Origin: JAGRMG01 sp047975215
Lineage (GTDB): Bacteria > Pseudomonadota > Alphaproteobacteria > Rhodobacterales > Rhodobacteraceae
Reading direction: 5' to 3'
DNA length: 64,000 nt
Assembly: GCA_047975215.1 (NCBI GenBank)
Contig: JBKEDD010000088.1
Location: forward strand, 22,507 to 86,506
Shown: positions 8,471 to 16,326 of the stretch, piece after piece
How positions within the stretch are numbered: position 1 is the stretch's first letter
Layout: every line of letters begins with the position of its first letter
The notes under the pieces: model-generated
What the model was told of the DNA's origin: nothing
Databases searched by the model: none
Seen by the model: the letters and a program-made list of their open reading frames with translations, nothing else
Translations under genes and position numbers: made by a program

Positions 8471-9063
8471 GGGCCGGTCCGGGCGGCAAGGGCGCGCAAC
8501 ATGCGCGCGGTCGCGCCCCAGATATAGTACGGGCCGAAGGGCACCGTGAAGTAGAACCGGCGCTGGCCCCCCCAGTAGCGCGATTCGACGATATAGTTCG
8601 CCGGATCCGTGACATGGGCCAGCGGCACCGTGAAAACCTCGTCCACCTCGCCCGGTTCCGGCACCGGATCGAAGGCCGCGCGGATCACCGCGACAACCGG
8701 CGTCACCCGAAAGCCGGTCACGGTTTCATGATCGGGCATATGACCCAGCACTTCGGCCATGCCCTCGGGCAACCCGATTTCCTCGCGCGCCTCGCGCAGG
8801 GCGGCGGCAGTCGCGTCGGCATCGCCCGCGTCCTGCTTGCCGCCGGGAAAGGCGATCTGGCCGGGATGGTGTTTCAGCGCCGAGGACCGCTTGGTCAGGA
8901 TCAGCCGCGGCTGGCCGCCCGCCAGCATCACCGGCACCAGCACACCGGCCGGGCGCAGCACCCGCCCGGGTGGCAGCGTCGTACCGGGATTGAGGTCGAA
9001 GTCGGACGACGCCGCCCCCGGCCGCGCCAGCGCGGCCCGCAGCATCGCCGCGGTGTCAGTCAT
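8467..9063 (-). CDS. Nudix hydrolase, CoA pyrophosphatase type
   Basis: The product has 198 residues. The Nudix region FPGGKQDAG...REAREEIGL spans about 72-98. The metal-binding core REAREE is intact. The first glutamate of the canonical box is replaced by an Asp-rich stretch, as is common in this CoA-cleaving subgroup. The preceding SSALKHHPGQIAFPGG matches the UPF0035-type signature. The likely reaction is hydrolysis of CoA derivatives to 4'-phosphopantetheine and 3',5'-ADP. It overlaps hslO by eight bases and cca by four. Confidence 0.92.
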   Translation of the reverse strand: MTDTAAMLRAALARPGAASSDFDLNPGTTLPPGRVLRPAGVLVPVMLAGGQPRLILTKRSSALKHHPGQIAFPGGKQDAGDADATAAALREAREEIGLPEGMAEVLGHMPDHETVTGFRVTPVVAVIRAAFDPVPEPGEVDEVFTVPLAHVTDPANYIVESRYWGGQRRFYFTVPFGPYYIWGATARMLRALAARTGP

Positions 9064-10042
9064 CCTCGGCCTGTTCGGCCTCGAACCCCAGCGTTGCGGG
9101 GTCGAGGTCGTAATGTGCGCCGCAGAACTGGCAGTCGGCGGTCACGCGGCCCTCGTCCGTGGTCATCGTTTCGATGTCGCGGGCGGAATAGATCGAAAGG
9201 CTCTGGCGCACCCGATCTTCGGAACAGGTGCACCCGAACCGCACCGGCTGTGCATCGAAAACGCGCGGGGTTTCCTCGTGAAACAGCCTAACCAGAAGGT
9301 CGGTCGGCGGCACCACGGGGCCGATAAGTTCCATGTCTTCGACCGTATCGAGCAGCAGGTTGACCCGTTTCCAGTTCTCGCCTTCCTCTCCATCCACCAG
9401 ATCCGTGGCGGTCAGGACAGCACCCGTGCCGGGCCCCGACGCGACCAGAGGCGACGCCTTGGGCATGTGTTGCAGCATGATGCCCCCGGCCCGCCAGCGT
9501 TCGGCCACGCCGGGCTCGGCGGATTTACCAAAGCTCAGCGAGAACCGCGTCGGCAGTTGTTCGGATTGCGCGAAATAGGCCTCGGCACAGGCCGACAGCG
9601 ACCCGCCGGCCAGCGGCGTGATGCCCTGATACGGCGCCATGTCGCGGCCCTGGTCGATCATGATGGCAAAATAGCCCTCGCCAACCTGGCCGAACGGATC
9701 CCCCTGCCCCAGACGGTCGCGGTCAAAGCTGGCATAGGCGCGGATGCGGGCGGACTCGCCTGCCTCTTGCGGTGCGTAATAATCGGTGGCGATCATGCGG
9801 ACCGGGCCATTGGACTGCACCTGCAGCGACAGCTTCCAGCGCAGCTTGATGGTCTGGCCGATCAGTGCCGTCAGCAGCGCCATTTCCGCCACCAGCGCCT
9901 CGACCTGCACGGGATAGTCGTGTTGTTTCAGAATACCGTCGAGGACGCCGTCCAGCCGCGCGACCCGGCCGCGCGTTCCGCATGCGTCAAGCTGGAAGGG
10001 CAGGACGGTATCGTCCCACGCGATTCTCGATCCGAAGGTCAT
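9056..10042 (-). CDS. hslO: Redox-regulated chaperone Hsp33
   Basis: A cytoplasmic holdase of 328 residues activated by oxidation and unfolding of its C-terminal zinc module. The four zinc cysteines are C271, C273, C304 and C307 (CTC, then CQFC), a CXC-X30-CXXC arrangement typical of the family. The ATG at 10042 is preceded by AAGGAAA. The longer frame to 10120 lacks support. It heads the hslO-nudix-cca operon. A -10-like TATATT lies on the minus strand at 10080-10085. Confidence 0.95.
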   Translation of the reverse strand: MTFGSRIAWDDTVLPFQLDACGTRGRVARLDGVLDGILKQHDYPVQVEALVAEMALLTALIGQTIKLRWKLSLQVQSNGPVRMIATDYYAPQEAGESARIRAYASFDRDRLGQGDPFGQVGEGYFAIMIDQGRDMAPYQGITPLAGGSLSACAEAYFAQSEQLPTRFSLSFGKSAEPGVAERWRAGGIMLQHMPKASPLVASGPGTGAVLTATDLVDGEEGENWKRVNLLLDTVEDMELIGPVVPPTDLLVRLFHEETPRVFDAQPVRFGCTCSEDRVRQSLSIYSARDIETMTTDEGRVTADCQFCGAHYDLDPATLGFEAEQAEDD

Positions 10043-10118
10043 GGGGTTTCCTTGTTCGCCGCCTGTTGGCATACCGCGCAATATAGGCGCAAGGAGTGGC
10101 GATGAAAGGGCGAAGATC

Positions 10119-10610
10119 ATGATCCGGCGCTTTGGCGATCCGCCCGAAGCGGGCCGGCGCTATGTCCTGCGGCGCGGTGTCTATGCGTTGCTGCCACTGG
10201 GCGGCGATCTGCTTTTGACGGTACAATCGCAACCCCATCGCGATTTGCAACTGCCCGGCGGCGGCATCGACCCCGGCGAATCGCCGGTCGCCGCGCTGCA
10301 CCGCGAGGTGGTCGAGGAAACCGGCTGGCGCATCGCGAATCCGCGCCGCATCGGCGCCTTTCGCCGCTATGCCTACATGCCCGAATACGACCTGTGGGCC
10401 GAAAAGCTCTGTCTGATCTACATCGCCCGTCCGGTGCGAAGGCTGGGCGCCCCGACCGAGGCGTTTCACCACGCGACCGTCATGTCGGCCACCCTTGCCG
10501 CCCGCGAGCTGGGCAATGCCGGCGATCGCCACTTTGCCGCCCGGTTCGCGCACGCTCAGACACCGGCATATTCCAGAAGGATCGCCGACACGTCGTCGTC
10601 CAGCCCCTGA
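10119..10610 (+). CDS. Nudix hydrolase
   Basis: The product has 163 residues from the ATG at 10119. A perfect Nudix box lies at residues 48-70, with G48, E54, R62, E63, E66 and E67 all in the consensus spacing. The fold is complete by about residue 145. The last ~18 residues are low complexity and are read through the 3' end of the opposing phosphatase gene, giving a 55-base convergent overlap. The substrate is unknown. Alphaproteobacterial relatives are simply annotated as Nudix domain proteins. Confidence 0.85.
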   Translation: MIRRFGDPPEAGRRYVLRRGVYALLPLGGDLLLTVQSQPHRDLQLPGGGIDPGESPVAALHREVVEETGWRIANPRRIGAFRRYAYMPEYDLWAEKLCLIYIARPVRRLGAPTEAFHHATVMSATLAARELGNAGDRHFAARFAHAQTPAYSRRIADTSSSSP

Positions 10611-11917
10611 CCTTCTGGCATGGCCCGCGTCAGCCTTTCGAACAGATCGTCCAGAAGTTCGCCCCCGGTACGGTGCCCCCGGCAATCGCGGATCAGTTCG
10701 AGAAGGCCCTCGGATTCCAGCATGTCGCCATTCCCGGTCCGGCATTCGGTAAACCCGTCGGAGTAGAGCAGCAGCCTGTCACCGGGGAAGAGCCGCGTCT
10801 CGAACCGGTCGCAGGACAGTTGCGGCAACAACCCGATCGGCATGCCGCCAGCGCCCATGAATTCGGCCGTCCCGTCGGCGCGCAGGATCAGCGGGTGGGG
10901 ATGGCCGCATTGCACCATTGCGACCCGTCCCGTGTAGAGATCGGCGGTGGCGTAGACCATCGTGAAATATTCGTCGATCCCGGTATCGGCCATCAGCCGG
11001 GCGTTCAGCGTTTCGGCGACATCGCCGGGCGGGCGCAGGCCGTAAAAGTCGTATTGCCGCTGTTCCATCGCAATGTTCTGGTCGAAATGGGTGCCTGAGA
11101 GGTAGCCCGCCAGTCGCGCCGTCATCAGCGCCGAGGTAATGCCATGGCCGGATACGTCGATGCTGTAGAACCCGACCCGGTTCAGACCGGGCGAGAACAA
11201 CCCGACCAGGTCGCCTCCGACATAGCCGCAGGGTTTCAGCAGCAGGCTGAACCGGGACGCGCCGAAACTGCGGGAAAACTCCGGTACCAGCGATTCCTGT
11301 GTCTTTCTCGCCTGGATCAGGTCCTGGTCGATCCGGGCATGAACGGCCTGCAACTCAGCCAGCGTGTCCGACACGGCGCGGTTTTGCGCGGCCAGTTCGC
11401 GATGCATCGCGAGGATGCGCGCTCCGGCGGCGATGCGGGCGCGCAGTTCATCGGGGTTGACCGGTTTGGTCAGGAAGTCGTCGGCCCCGGCATCCAGCCC
11501 CTGTGCGATCTCGCCCTTTTCGGATTTCGAAGTCAGGAGGATGAAATATCCGTAGCTTTCGGCCGGCAGGCCGCGAAAGGCACGGCAGAAATCAAGCCCT
11601 GTCATGCCCGGCATCATCCAGTCGCTGAGAATGAGATCGGGTTGCGCGGTCGCGCAAAGCTCCAGCGCCCGGGCGCCGCAATCGGCTTCCAGTACCTCGA
11701 AACCCCACCGGACCAGCAACCCGGCCAGTATCCGGCGTTGCAGGCGGCTGTCATCAACCACCAGAACCCGGCGTATCGCCCCGCCATCCAGGCCGGGCCG
11801 GGACGTGGCCTGCCACCCGATCGTCACTTTCAGCGCCTCCAGCCAATCGTCGGACATGCCGACCCGGCCACTATCGGCTGCATTCGTTACCGGCCTGTAA
11901 AACCTAAAGTTCTCCAT
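10556..11917 (-). CDS. Response regulator with C-terminal PP2C/SpoIIE (RsbU-like) phosphatase
   Basis: The product has 453 residues. A receiver domain at about 50-165 has phosphoacceptor D99 (LSDWMMPG) and the conserved K151. A helical linker (about 165-205) joins it to a PPM phosphatase domain with GGDLVG, IDVSGHG and a final DDDVSAILL, supplying the metal-binding aspartates. Such proteins dephosphorylate anti-sigma antagonists in partner-switching systems when their receiver is phosphorylated. The ATG at 11917 is taken as start. A GTG two codons earlier and an ATG at 11857 are alternatives. It is divergent from the Hpt gene. Confidence 0.92.
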   Translation of the reverse strand: MENFRFYRPVTNAADSGRVGMSDDWLEALKVTIGWQATSRPGLDGGAIRRVLVVDDSRLQRRILAGLLVRWGFEVLEADCGARALELCATAQPDLILSDWMMPGMTGLDFCRAFRGLPAESYGYFILLTSKSEKGEIAQGLDAGADDFLTKPVNPDELRARIAAGARILAMHRELAAQNRAVSDTLAELQAVHARIDQDLIQARKTQESLVPEFSRSFGASRFSLLLKPCGYVGGDLVGLFSPGLNRVGFYSIDVSGHGITSALMTARLAGYLSGTHFDQNIAMEQRQYDFYGLRPPGDVAETLNARLMADTGIDEYFTMVYATADLYTGRVAMVQCGHPHPLILRADGTAEFMGAGGMPIGLLPQLSCDRFETRLFPGDRLLLYSDGFTECRTGNGDMLESEGLLELIRDCRGHRTGGELLDDLFERLTRAMPEGQGLDDDVSAILLEYAGV

Positions 11918-12002
11918 ACCCACCGGCCCGGGGTTAACCGGCTGTTCACGCCATCGGCACTAGTGAGGCGGCGGGGCGGGGCGTGTTGGTTGGGGGTGTA
12001 TC

Positions 12003-12332
12003 TTGATACTATGGTCACGCGTGAACGAATTGCGCGACGAGGTCGGTGCCGAAGACTTCGACGAGGTTATCGAACTGTTTCTCGAAGAAGCCGGCGATGC
12101 CATCGAATGCCTGCGCTCCGATGATGGCGGCGATCTCGAACAGGTCTTGCATTTCCTGAAGGGCAGCGCGCTGAGCCTCGGGTTTAACGCGTTGTCCGAC
12201 GCCTGTCAGCAGGGCGAACGGGACGCTGCGGCCGACAAAGCGGCACAGGTCGATATCGGCGCGATCATCGCCATCTTCGAACGGTCGCGTGCCCATTTCC
12301 TGAACGGGCTGGCAGGGCACATCCCGGACTGA
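12003..12332 (+). CDS. Histidine phosphotransfer (Hpt) domain protein
   Basis: A single Hpt domain of 109 residues. H50 in HFLKGSALSLGF is the phosphoacceptor, with the expected K53 and G54 after it. The start is probably TTG at 12003, since a GGGGGTG ribosome binding site precedes it and the reading MILWSRVNELRDEVG looks like the family N-terminus. GTG at 12021 is the alternative. The divergent neighbour encodes a receiver-phosphatase, so this protein may pass phosphate to or from that receiver. No histidine kinase is adjacent. Confidence 0.85.
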   Translation: MILWSRVNELRDEVGAEDFDEVIELFLEEAGDAIECLRSDDGGDLEQVLHFLKGSALSLGFNALSDACQQGERDAAADKAAQVDIGAIIAIFERSRAHFLNGLAGHIPD

Positions 12333-12473
12333 CCGACAGGCCATGGCAGGCGGCGCGGGCGGATGCCCCCATATCGCCCTGCTGCCGGTTCGCATGGGGT
12401 TCGATGTATGGACCCACGATTCCCACGTCATCATTTCGAACGGGCCGAGCGCCGCACCGCCAGTTCGCGCGCC

Positions 12474-12502
12474 TTGCCCCGGCATTGAAAACCCGCTAAC
12501 CG
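12474..12502 (+). promoter_or_regulatory. Weak candidate promoter of argG
   Basis: TTGCCC (12474-12479), 17 bases, TAACCG (12497-12502), ending 30 bases before the argG ATG. The 200-base gap 12333-12532 holds nothing else recognisable. Confidence 0.3.
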
Positions 12503-12532
12503 GCAGGCGTTCCGAAGCAGAGGGAAACACCA

Positions 12533-13759
12533 ATGTCCGCGCCCAAGAAAGTCGTGCTGGCCTATTCCGGCGGCCTCGATACCTCGATCATCCTGAAATG
12601 GCTGCAAACCGAATATGGCTGCGAAGTCGTCACCTTCACCGCCGATCTGGGTCAGGGCGAAGAACTGGAGCCGGCGCGCAGGAAGGCCGAAATGCTGGGC
12701 ATCAAGCCCGAGAACATCCATATCGAGGATATCCGCGAAGAATTCGTGCGCGATTTCGTCTTTCCGATGTTTCGTGCCAATGCGCTCTACGAGGGCCAGT
12801 ACCTGCTGGGCACGTCGATCGCCCGGCCGCTGATCTCGAAACGCCTGATCGAGATAGCCGCCGAAACGGGCGCCGACGCCGTGGCTCACGGCGCCACCGG
12901 CAAGGGCAACGATCAGGTGCGCTTTGAACTGGCGGCCTATGCCCTCAACCCCGATATCAGGGTGATCGCGCCGTGGCGCGAATGGAACCTGACCAGCCGC
13001 ACCAAGCTGCTGGATTTCGCCGAACAGAACCAGATTCCCATCGCCAAGGACAAGCGCGGCGAAGCGCCGTTTTCGGTCGATGCCAACCTTCTGCACACCT
13101 CGTCCGAAGGCAAGGTGCTGGAAGACCCGGGCGTCGAGGCGCCCGACTACGTCTATCAGCGCACCCAACACCCCGAGGACGCCCCGGACACGCCGGAATA
13201 CATCGAGATCGGGTTCGAGAAGGGCGACGCGGTCAGCATCGACGGCGAGGCGATGTCGCCGGCGGCGCTTCTTACCCGGCTCAACGAGTTGGGCGGCCGT
13301 CACGGCATTGGCCGGCTCGACCTTGTCGAAGGCCGGTTCGTGGGCATGAAATCGCGCGGGATCTACGAAACACCGGGCGGGACCGTATTGCTGGCGGCGC
13401 ATCGCGGTATCGAATCGATCACCATGGATCGCGGTGCGATGCACCTGAAGGACGAACTGATGCCGCGCTACGCCGAACTTATCTATAACGGTTTCTGGTT
13501 CAGCCCCGAACGCGATATGCTGCAAGCCGCCATCGACCTGAGCCAGGCCCATGTCACCGGCACCGTTCGGATGAAACTCTACAAGGGTCTGGCAAGCTGC
13601 GTCGGGCGCCGGTCCGAACATTCGCTCTATTCCGAGGAACATGTGACCTTCGAGGACGATGCCGGCGCCTACGACCAGAAGGACGCAGCGGGTTTCATCA
13701 GGCTGAACGCGTTGCGGCTCCGACTGCTGGCGATGCGCAACCGCCGGCTGCGCGGCTGA
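12533..13759 (+). CDS. argG: Argininosuccinate synthase
   Basis: Joins citrulline and aspartate with ATP to form argininosuccinate, in arginine biosynthesis. The product has 408 residues, the usual length of the short (type 1) form. The ATP pyrophosphatase P-loop AYSGGLDTS lies at residues 10-18. HGATGKGNDQVRFEL, near residue 120, supplies aspartate and citrulline contacts. It is preceded by GAGGGAAA and appears monocistronic. No other arginine gene is nearby. Confidence 0.97.
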   Translation: MSAPKKVVLAYSGGLDTSIILKWLQTEYGCEVVTFTADLGQGEELEPARRKAEMLGIKPENIHIEDIREEFVRDFVFPMFRANALYEGQYLLGTSIARPLISKRLIEIAAETGADAVAHGATGKGNDQVRFELAAYALNPDIRVIAPWREWNLTSRTKLLDFAEQNQIPIAKDKRGEAPFSVDANLLHTSSEGKVLEDPGVEAPDYVYQRTQHPEDAPDTPEYIEIGFEKGDAVSIDGEAMSPAALLTRLNELGGRHGIGRLDLVEGRFVGMKSRGIYETPGGTVLLAAHRGIESITMDRGAMHLKDELMPRYAELIYNGFWFSPERDMLQAAIDLSQAHVTGTVRMKLYKGLASCVGRRSEHSLYSEEHVTFEDDAGAYDQKDAAGFIRLNALRLRLLAMRNRRLRG

Positions 13760-13765
13760 CCCGCA

Positions 13766-14986
13766 TCAGCCGGCGGCCTGACGGCGTGCCGCCCGCCGGG
13801 CCAGCCGCACCCGACGAACCCGTTCGCGGGCGAATTGCGGCGATTCGATAAAGGCGTCGTTGCCCGCGATGCGGCGCCTGGCAAGTATGCTCTGACGTTC
13901 CGCCTCGCTCAGAACCGGCCAGTCGAGACCCTTGCGCACGAACCCGGCCTCGCCCAGGCGCCGGGCGATCACCGCATGGTCAAGCTCCCCGAAGGACAGA
14001 CGGTCGGATTTACCCTTGGAGGCACGCACCCATTCGGTGCGCAGCGCCTCGACCACAACAGGCGCACGGGCGCAGAAATGGGTCACGTTGTTGGCCAGAA
14101 GGTTGTTGGCGCCCGACTTGCGGCGAAGGATCATCGCCACCGACTGATCCGGGCGGCCCACCATGGCATATAGGTGCAATGCCGATCCGTCGGCCGCAAT
14201 CACCTGCCTTGCGGCCTTGTAGCGGGCAATCTGGACATGCAGGTCATGCTGCTGCGGGTGGAAGATGTGATAGCCTTCGGCCTCCAGCATTTCCTCCAGC
14301 CGTTCCTCGCCCAGCATGCCGCCCTTGCCCAGCCCCAGTGCCGAGCGCGAGACATAGATCTTTTCCGGCCCATCGGGCGCGATGTCACGGGCAAAACGGT
14401 TGTGAATGGCATCGCGGAACGCCCGCGTGCCGGCGGTGATCCGGCCCAGGCCGAAGCCCTGCCCCGGCACCACCAGTTCCTCGACCCGCGCCGCCGCCGC
14501 GGCAACGCGCAACGGCAGGCCCGGGGCCATCAACTCGGCAAAGCGGGTCTGATACCCCATTACCTTGTCGCCGACCTTGGGCCGCTTGGGGATGAACAGG
14601 ATGCCATCGACGGGCTGTTCCAACCGGTCCAGCGCCCACAGGCGCGCGGTGCTTTCGACCAGGAAATGCCCGAAATGCACCCAGAGGACCCCGCCCCACA
14701 ACCAGCGGCCCGGTATGGTTTCCGCCAATTCGCCGGGCATGTCCGGCCGAATGGTGATCGGACGGTGCTTGCGCCACAGCGCGCCTTGCGGACAATAGCC
14801 GCCGTCGGCATCCAGCACACCGGCCGCCTGTACCAGTTTGCTGACCGTAGGGGGCACCACGACGGCATCTTGCAGGGTCGTGATGCTTTCCGACCAGCCG
14901 CCTTCAGGGTGCGGCTGCGTGAGCGGATCACATTTGCCGCTTGCGCTGAGGTCGGTCATGGCGGGCGCCCCCGTCGCGGCCGTCAT
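13766..14986 (-). CDS. Glycosyltransferase family 61-like protein (DUF563)
   Basis: The product has 406 residues from the ATG at 14986, which overlaps the regA stop by four bases. ATG 14959 is an alternative. Features of the GT61/DUF563 family are visible: HFGHFLVESTARLWAL near residue 125, EKIYVSRS near 240, and a late segment with VIAADGSALHLYAMV where the family usually has a HGA motif. The C-terminus is rich in arginine and alanine. Its likely job is transfer of a sugar to a surface glycan. Coupling to the redox regulator RegA is unexpected. Confidence 0.8.
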   Translation of the reverse strand: MTAATGAPAMTDLSASGKCDPLTQPHPEGGWSESITTLQDAVVVPPTVSKLVQAAGVLDADGGYCPQGALWRKHRPITIRPDMPGELAETIPGRWLWGGVLWVHFGHFLVESTARLWALDRLEQPVDGILFIPKRPKVGDKVMGYQTRFAELMAPGLPLRVAAAAARVEELVVPGQGFGLGRITAGTRAFRDAIHNRFARDIAPDGPEKIYVSRSALGLGKGGMLGEERLEEMLEAEGYHIFHPQQHDLHVQIARYKAARQVIAADGSALHLYAMVGRPDQSVAMILRRKSGANNLLANNVTHFCARAPVVVEALRTEWVRASKGKSDRLSFGELDHAVIARRLGEAGFVRKGLDWPVLSEAERQSILARRRIAGNDAFIESPQFARERVRRVRLARRAARRQAAG

Positions 14987-15537
14987 CTCGGGCTGCGTTT
15001 GGCCAGTATCCTTTGCAGCGTCCGGCGATGCATGTTCAGCCGGCGCGCGGTTTCGCTCACGTTGCGGTCGCAAAGTTCATAGACCCGCTGGATATGTTCC
15101 CAACGCACGCGGTCCGCGCTCATCGGGTTGTCGGGGGGCGGGGGCAGGTCGTCGCCGGTGGCCAGCAGGGCGTTGGTGATGTCCGTGGCATCGGCGGGTT
15201 TGGACAGATAATCCGTGGCCCCGATCTTGACCGCCGCGACGGCGGTAGCGATGGCACCATAGCCGGTCAGGACAACGACGCGGCAATCGGGCCGCTTTTC
15301 GCGCAGCACCTCGACCACGTCCAGGCCGTTGCCATCCTCCAGCCGCAGATCGACCACCGCATAGGCCGGGGTCCGGGCGGTGGCGATGGCCTTTCCCGCA
15401 GCAACGGACCCTGCGGTCTCGATCTCGAATCCGCGCTTTTCCATCGCCTTGGCCAGGCGCCGCAGAAAGGGTTCGTCATCATCGACCAGAAGCAGTGATT
15501 TGTCCGGTCCGATCTCCGGCAGGGCGGGATTGGCCAT
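14983..15537 (-). CDS. regA: Redox response regulator RegA/PrrA (ActR)
   Basis: The product has 184 residues, the same length as PrrA/RegA as I know them. The receiver domain has the acidic pair D20/D21, phosphoacceptor D63 and K113. A polyproline linker (PPPP, residues 132-135) leads to a Fis-like helix-turn-helix at about 150-182, including the nearly invariant ETARRLNMHRRTLQ stretch. It controls photosynthesis, respiration, carbon and nitrogen fixation genes in response to redox state. The ATG at 15537 is preceded by AAGGAG, and the longer frame is rejected. It is transcribed in the same direction as senC, but a promoter lies between them. Confidence 0.96.
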   Translation of the reverse strand: MANPALPEIGPDKSLLLVDDDEPFLRRLAKAMEKRGFEIETAGSVAAGKAIATARTPAYAVVDLRLEDGNGLDVVEVLREKRPDCRVVVLTGYGAIATAVAAVKIGATDYLSKPADATDITNALLATGDDLPPPPDNPMSADRVRWEHIQRVYELCDRNVSETARRLNMHRRTLQRILAKRSPR

Positions 15538-15572
15538 GCGCTCTCCTTGGCGGCGGTCATTTTGTCGCGCGA

Positions 15573-15600
15573 GTATTACCAGCACCCGCCCAAAGGTCAA
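15573..15600 (-). promoter_or_regulatory. Candidate promoter of regA
   Basis: On the minus strand TTGACC (15600-15595), 16 bases, TAATAC (15578-15573), 35 bases before the regA start. Both hexamers are good matches, which suggests that regA is not transcribed only from senC. Confidence 0.5.
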
Positions 15601-15614
15601 ATACCGCGTCGAGG

Positions 15615-16235
15615 CTACATGTTCTCGAGGAAACAGCCGATGCGGTCGGCCATGTCTTCGGGGGTGTCGCTGCGCTTGAAATACTCGACGAAACCCTGCT
15701 CGGGCAGCACCAGGTAGCTGAATGTCGAGTGATCGACCAGATAGAATTCGTCGCCTTCGGCATCCTGGGCCTTGTAATAGGTCTTGTAGGCCTGGCTCGC
15801 GGCCTTGACCTGTTCGGGCGAACCGGTCAGCCCGATCATTCGTTCATGCAGGTTATAGGCGAAATCGCCGACCACCTCGGGCGTGTCCCGCTTGGGGTCG
15901 ATCGAGATGAAGACCGGCGTCACCATCTGGCCGCGCTCTTCCAGGATGTCGATCGCCTCGACGTTGCGGGCGTTGTCCAGCGGGCAGACGTCGGGGCAGA
16001 AGGTATAGCCGAAGTAGATCAGCGAGGGTTCGGCAAGAACGTCCTTGTCGCTCACCGTTTCGCCCTTCGCGTTGACCAGTTCGAACGGGCCGCCGATCTC
16101 GACCCCGCCGGCGATCTGGCCCTCGCGGCATTGCGCAAAGCGGTCGTCCGAACCGCCCAGCAGGCTGGCGACCCAGATTCCCCCCAACACGGCAACGACA
16201 AGAACGGTGGCGGCAACGGCTATCTTGCGGGTCAT
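15615..16235 (-). CDS. senC: SCO1/SenC family copper chaperone (PrrC)
   Basis: A membrane-anchored thioredoxin-fold protein of 206 residues. It helps insert copper into cytochrome c oxidase and is tied to RegB signalling in Rhodobacter. One N-terminal helix (about 5-25) anchors it to the inner membrane facing the periplasm. The copper ligands are intact: C80 and C84 in FCPDVCP, and H169 in VDHST. The start at 16235 follows CGGAGA. The gene is divergent from regB and precedes regA, the classical regB/senC/regA arrangement. Confidence 0.95.
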   Translation of the reverse strand: MTRKIAVAATVLVVAVLGGIWVASLLGGSDDRFAQCREGQIAGGVEIGGPFELVNAKGETVSDKDVLAEPSLIYFGYTFCPDVCPLDNARNVEAIDILEERGQMVTPVFISIDPKRDTPEVVGDFAYNLHERMIGLTGSPEQVKAASQAYKTYYKAQDAEGDEFYLVDHSTFSYLVLPEQGFVEYFKRSDTPEDMADRIGCFLENM

Positions 16236-16263
16236 CTGGTATGGTCTCCGGATATCGGGCGTG

Positions 16264-16292
16264 TTGATCGTTTCGCCGCAGACACCTATCAA
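16264..16292 (+). promoter_or_regulatory. Candidate promoter of regB
   Basis: TTGATC (16264-16269), 17 bases, TATCAA (16287-16292), 34 bases before the regB ATG. Its -10 overlaps the candidate senC -10 on the other strand. Confidence 0.5.
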
Positions 16293-16310
16293 CATACGCA
16301 GCGGTTGCAA
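16283..16310 (-). promoter_or_regulatory. Candidate promoter of senC
   Basis: On the minus strand TTGCAA (16310-16305), 16 bases, TAGGTG (16288-16283), 47 bases before the senC start. Overlaps the regB promoter. Confidence 0.4.
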
Positions 16311-16326
16311 TAGCACGAGAGATCAC

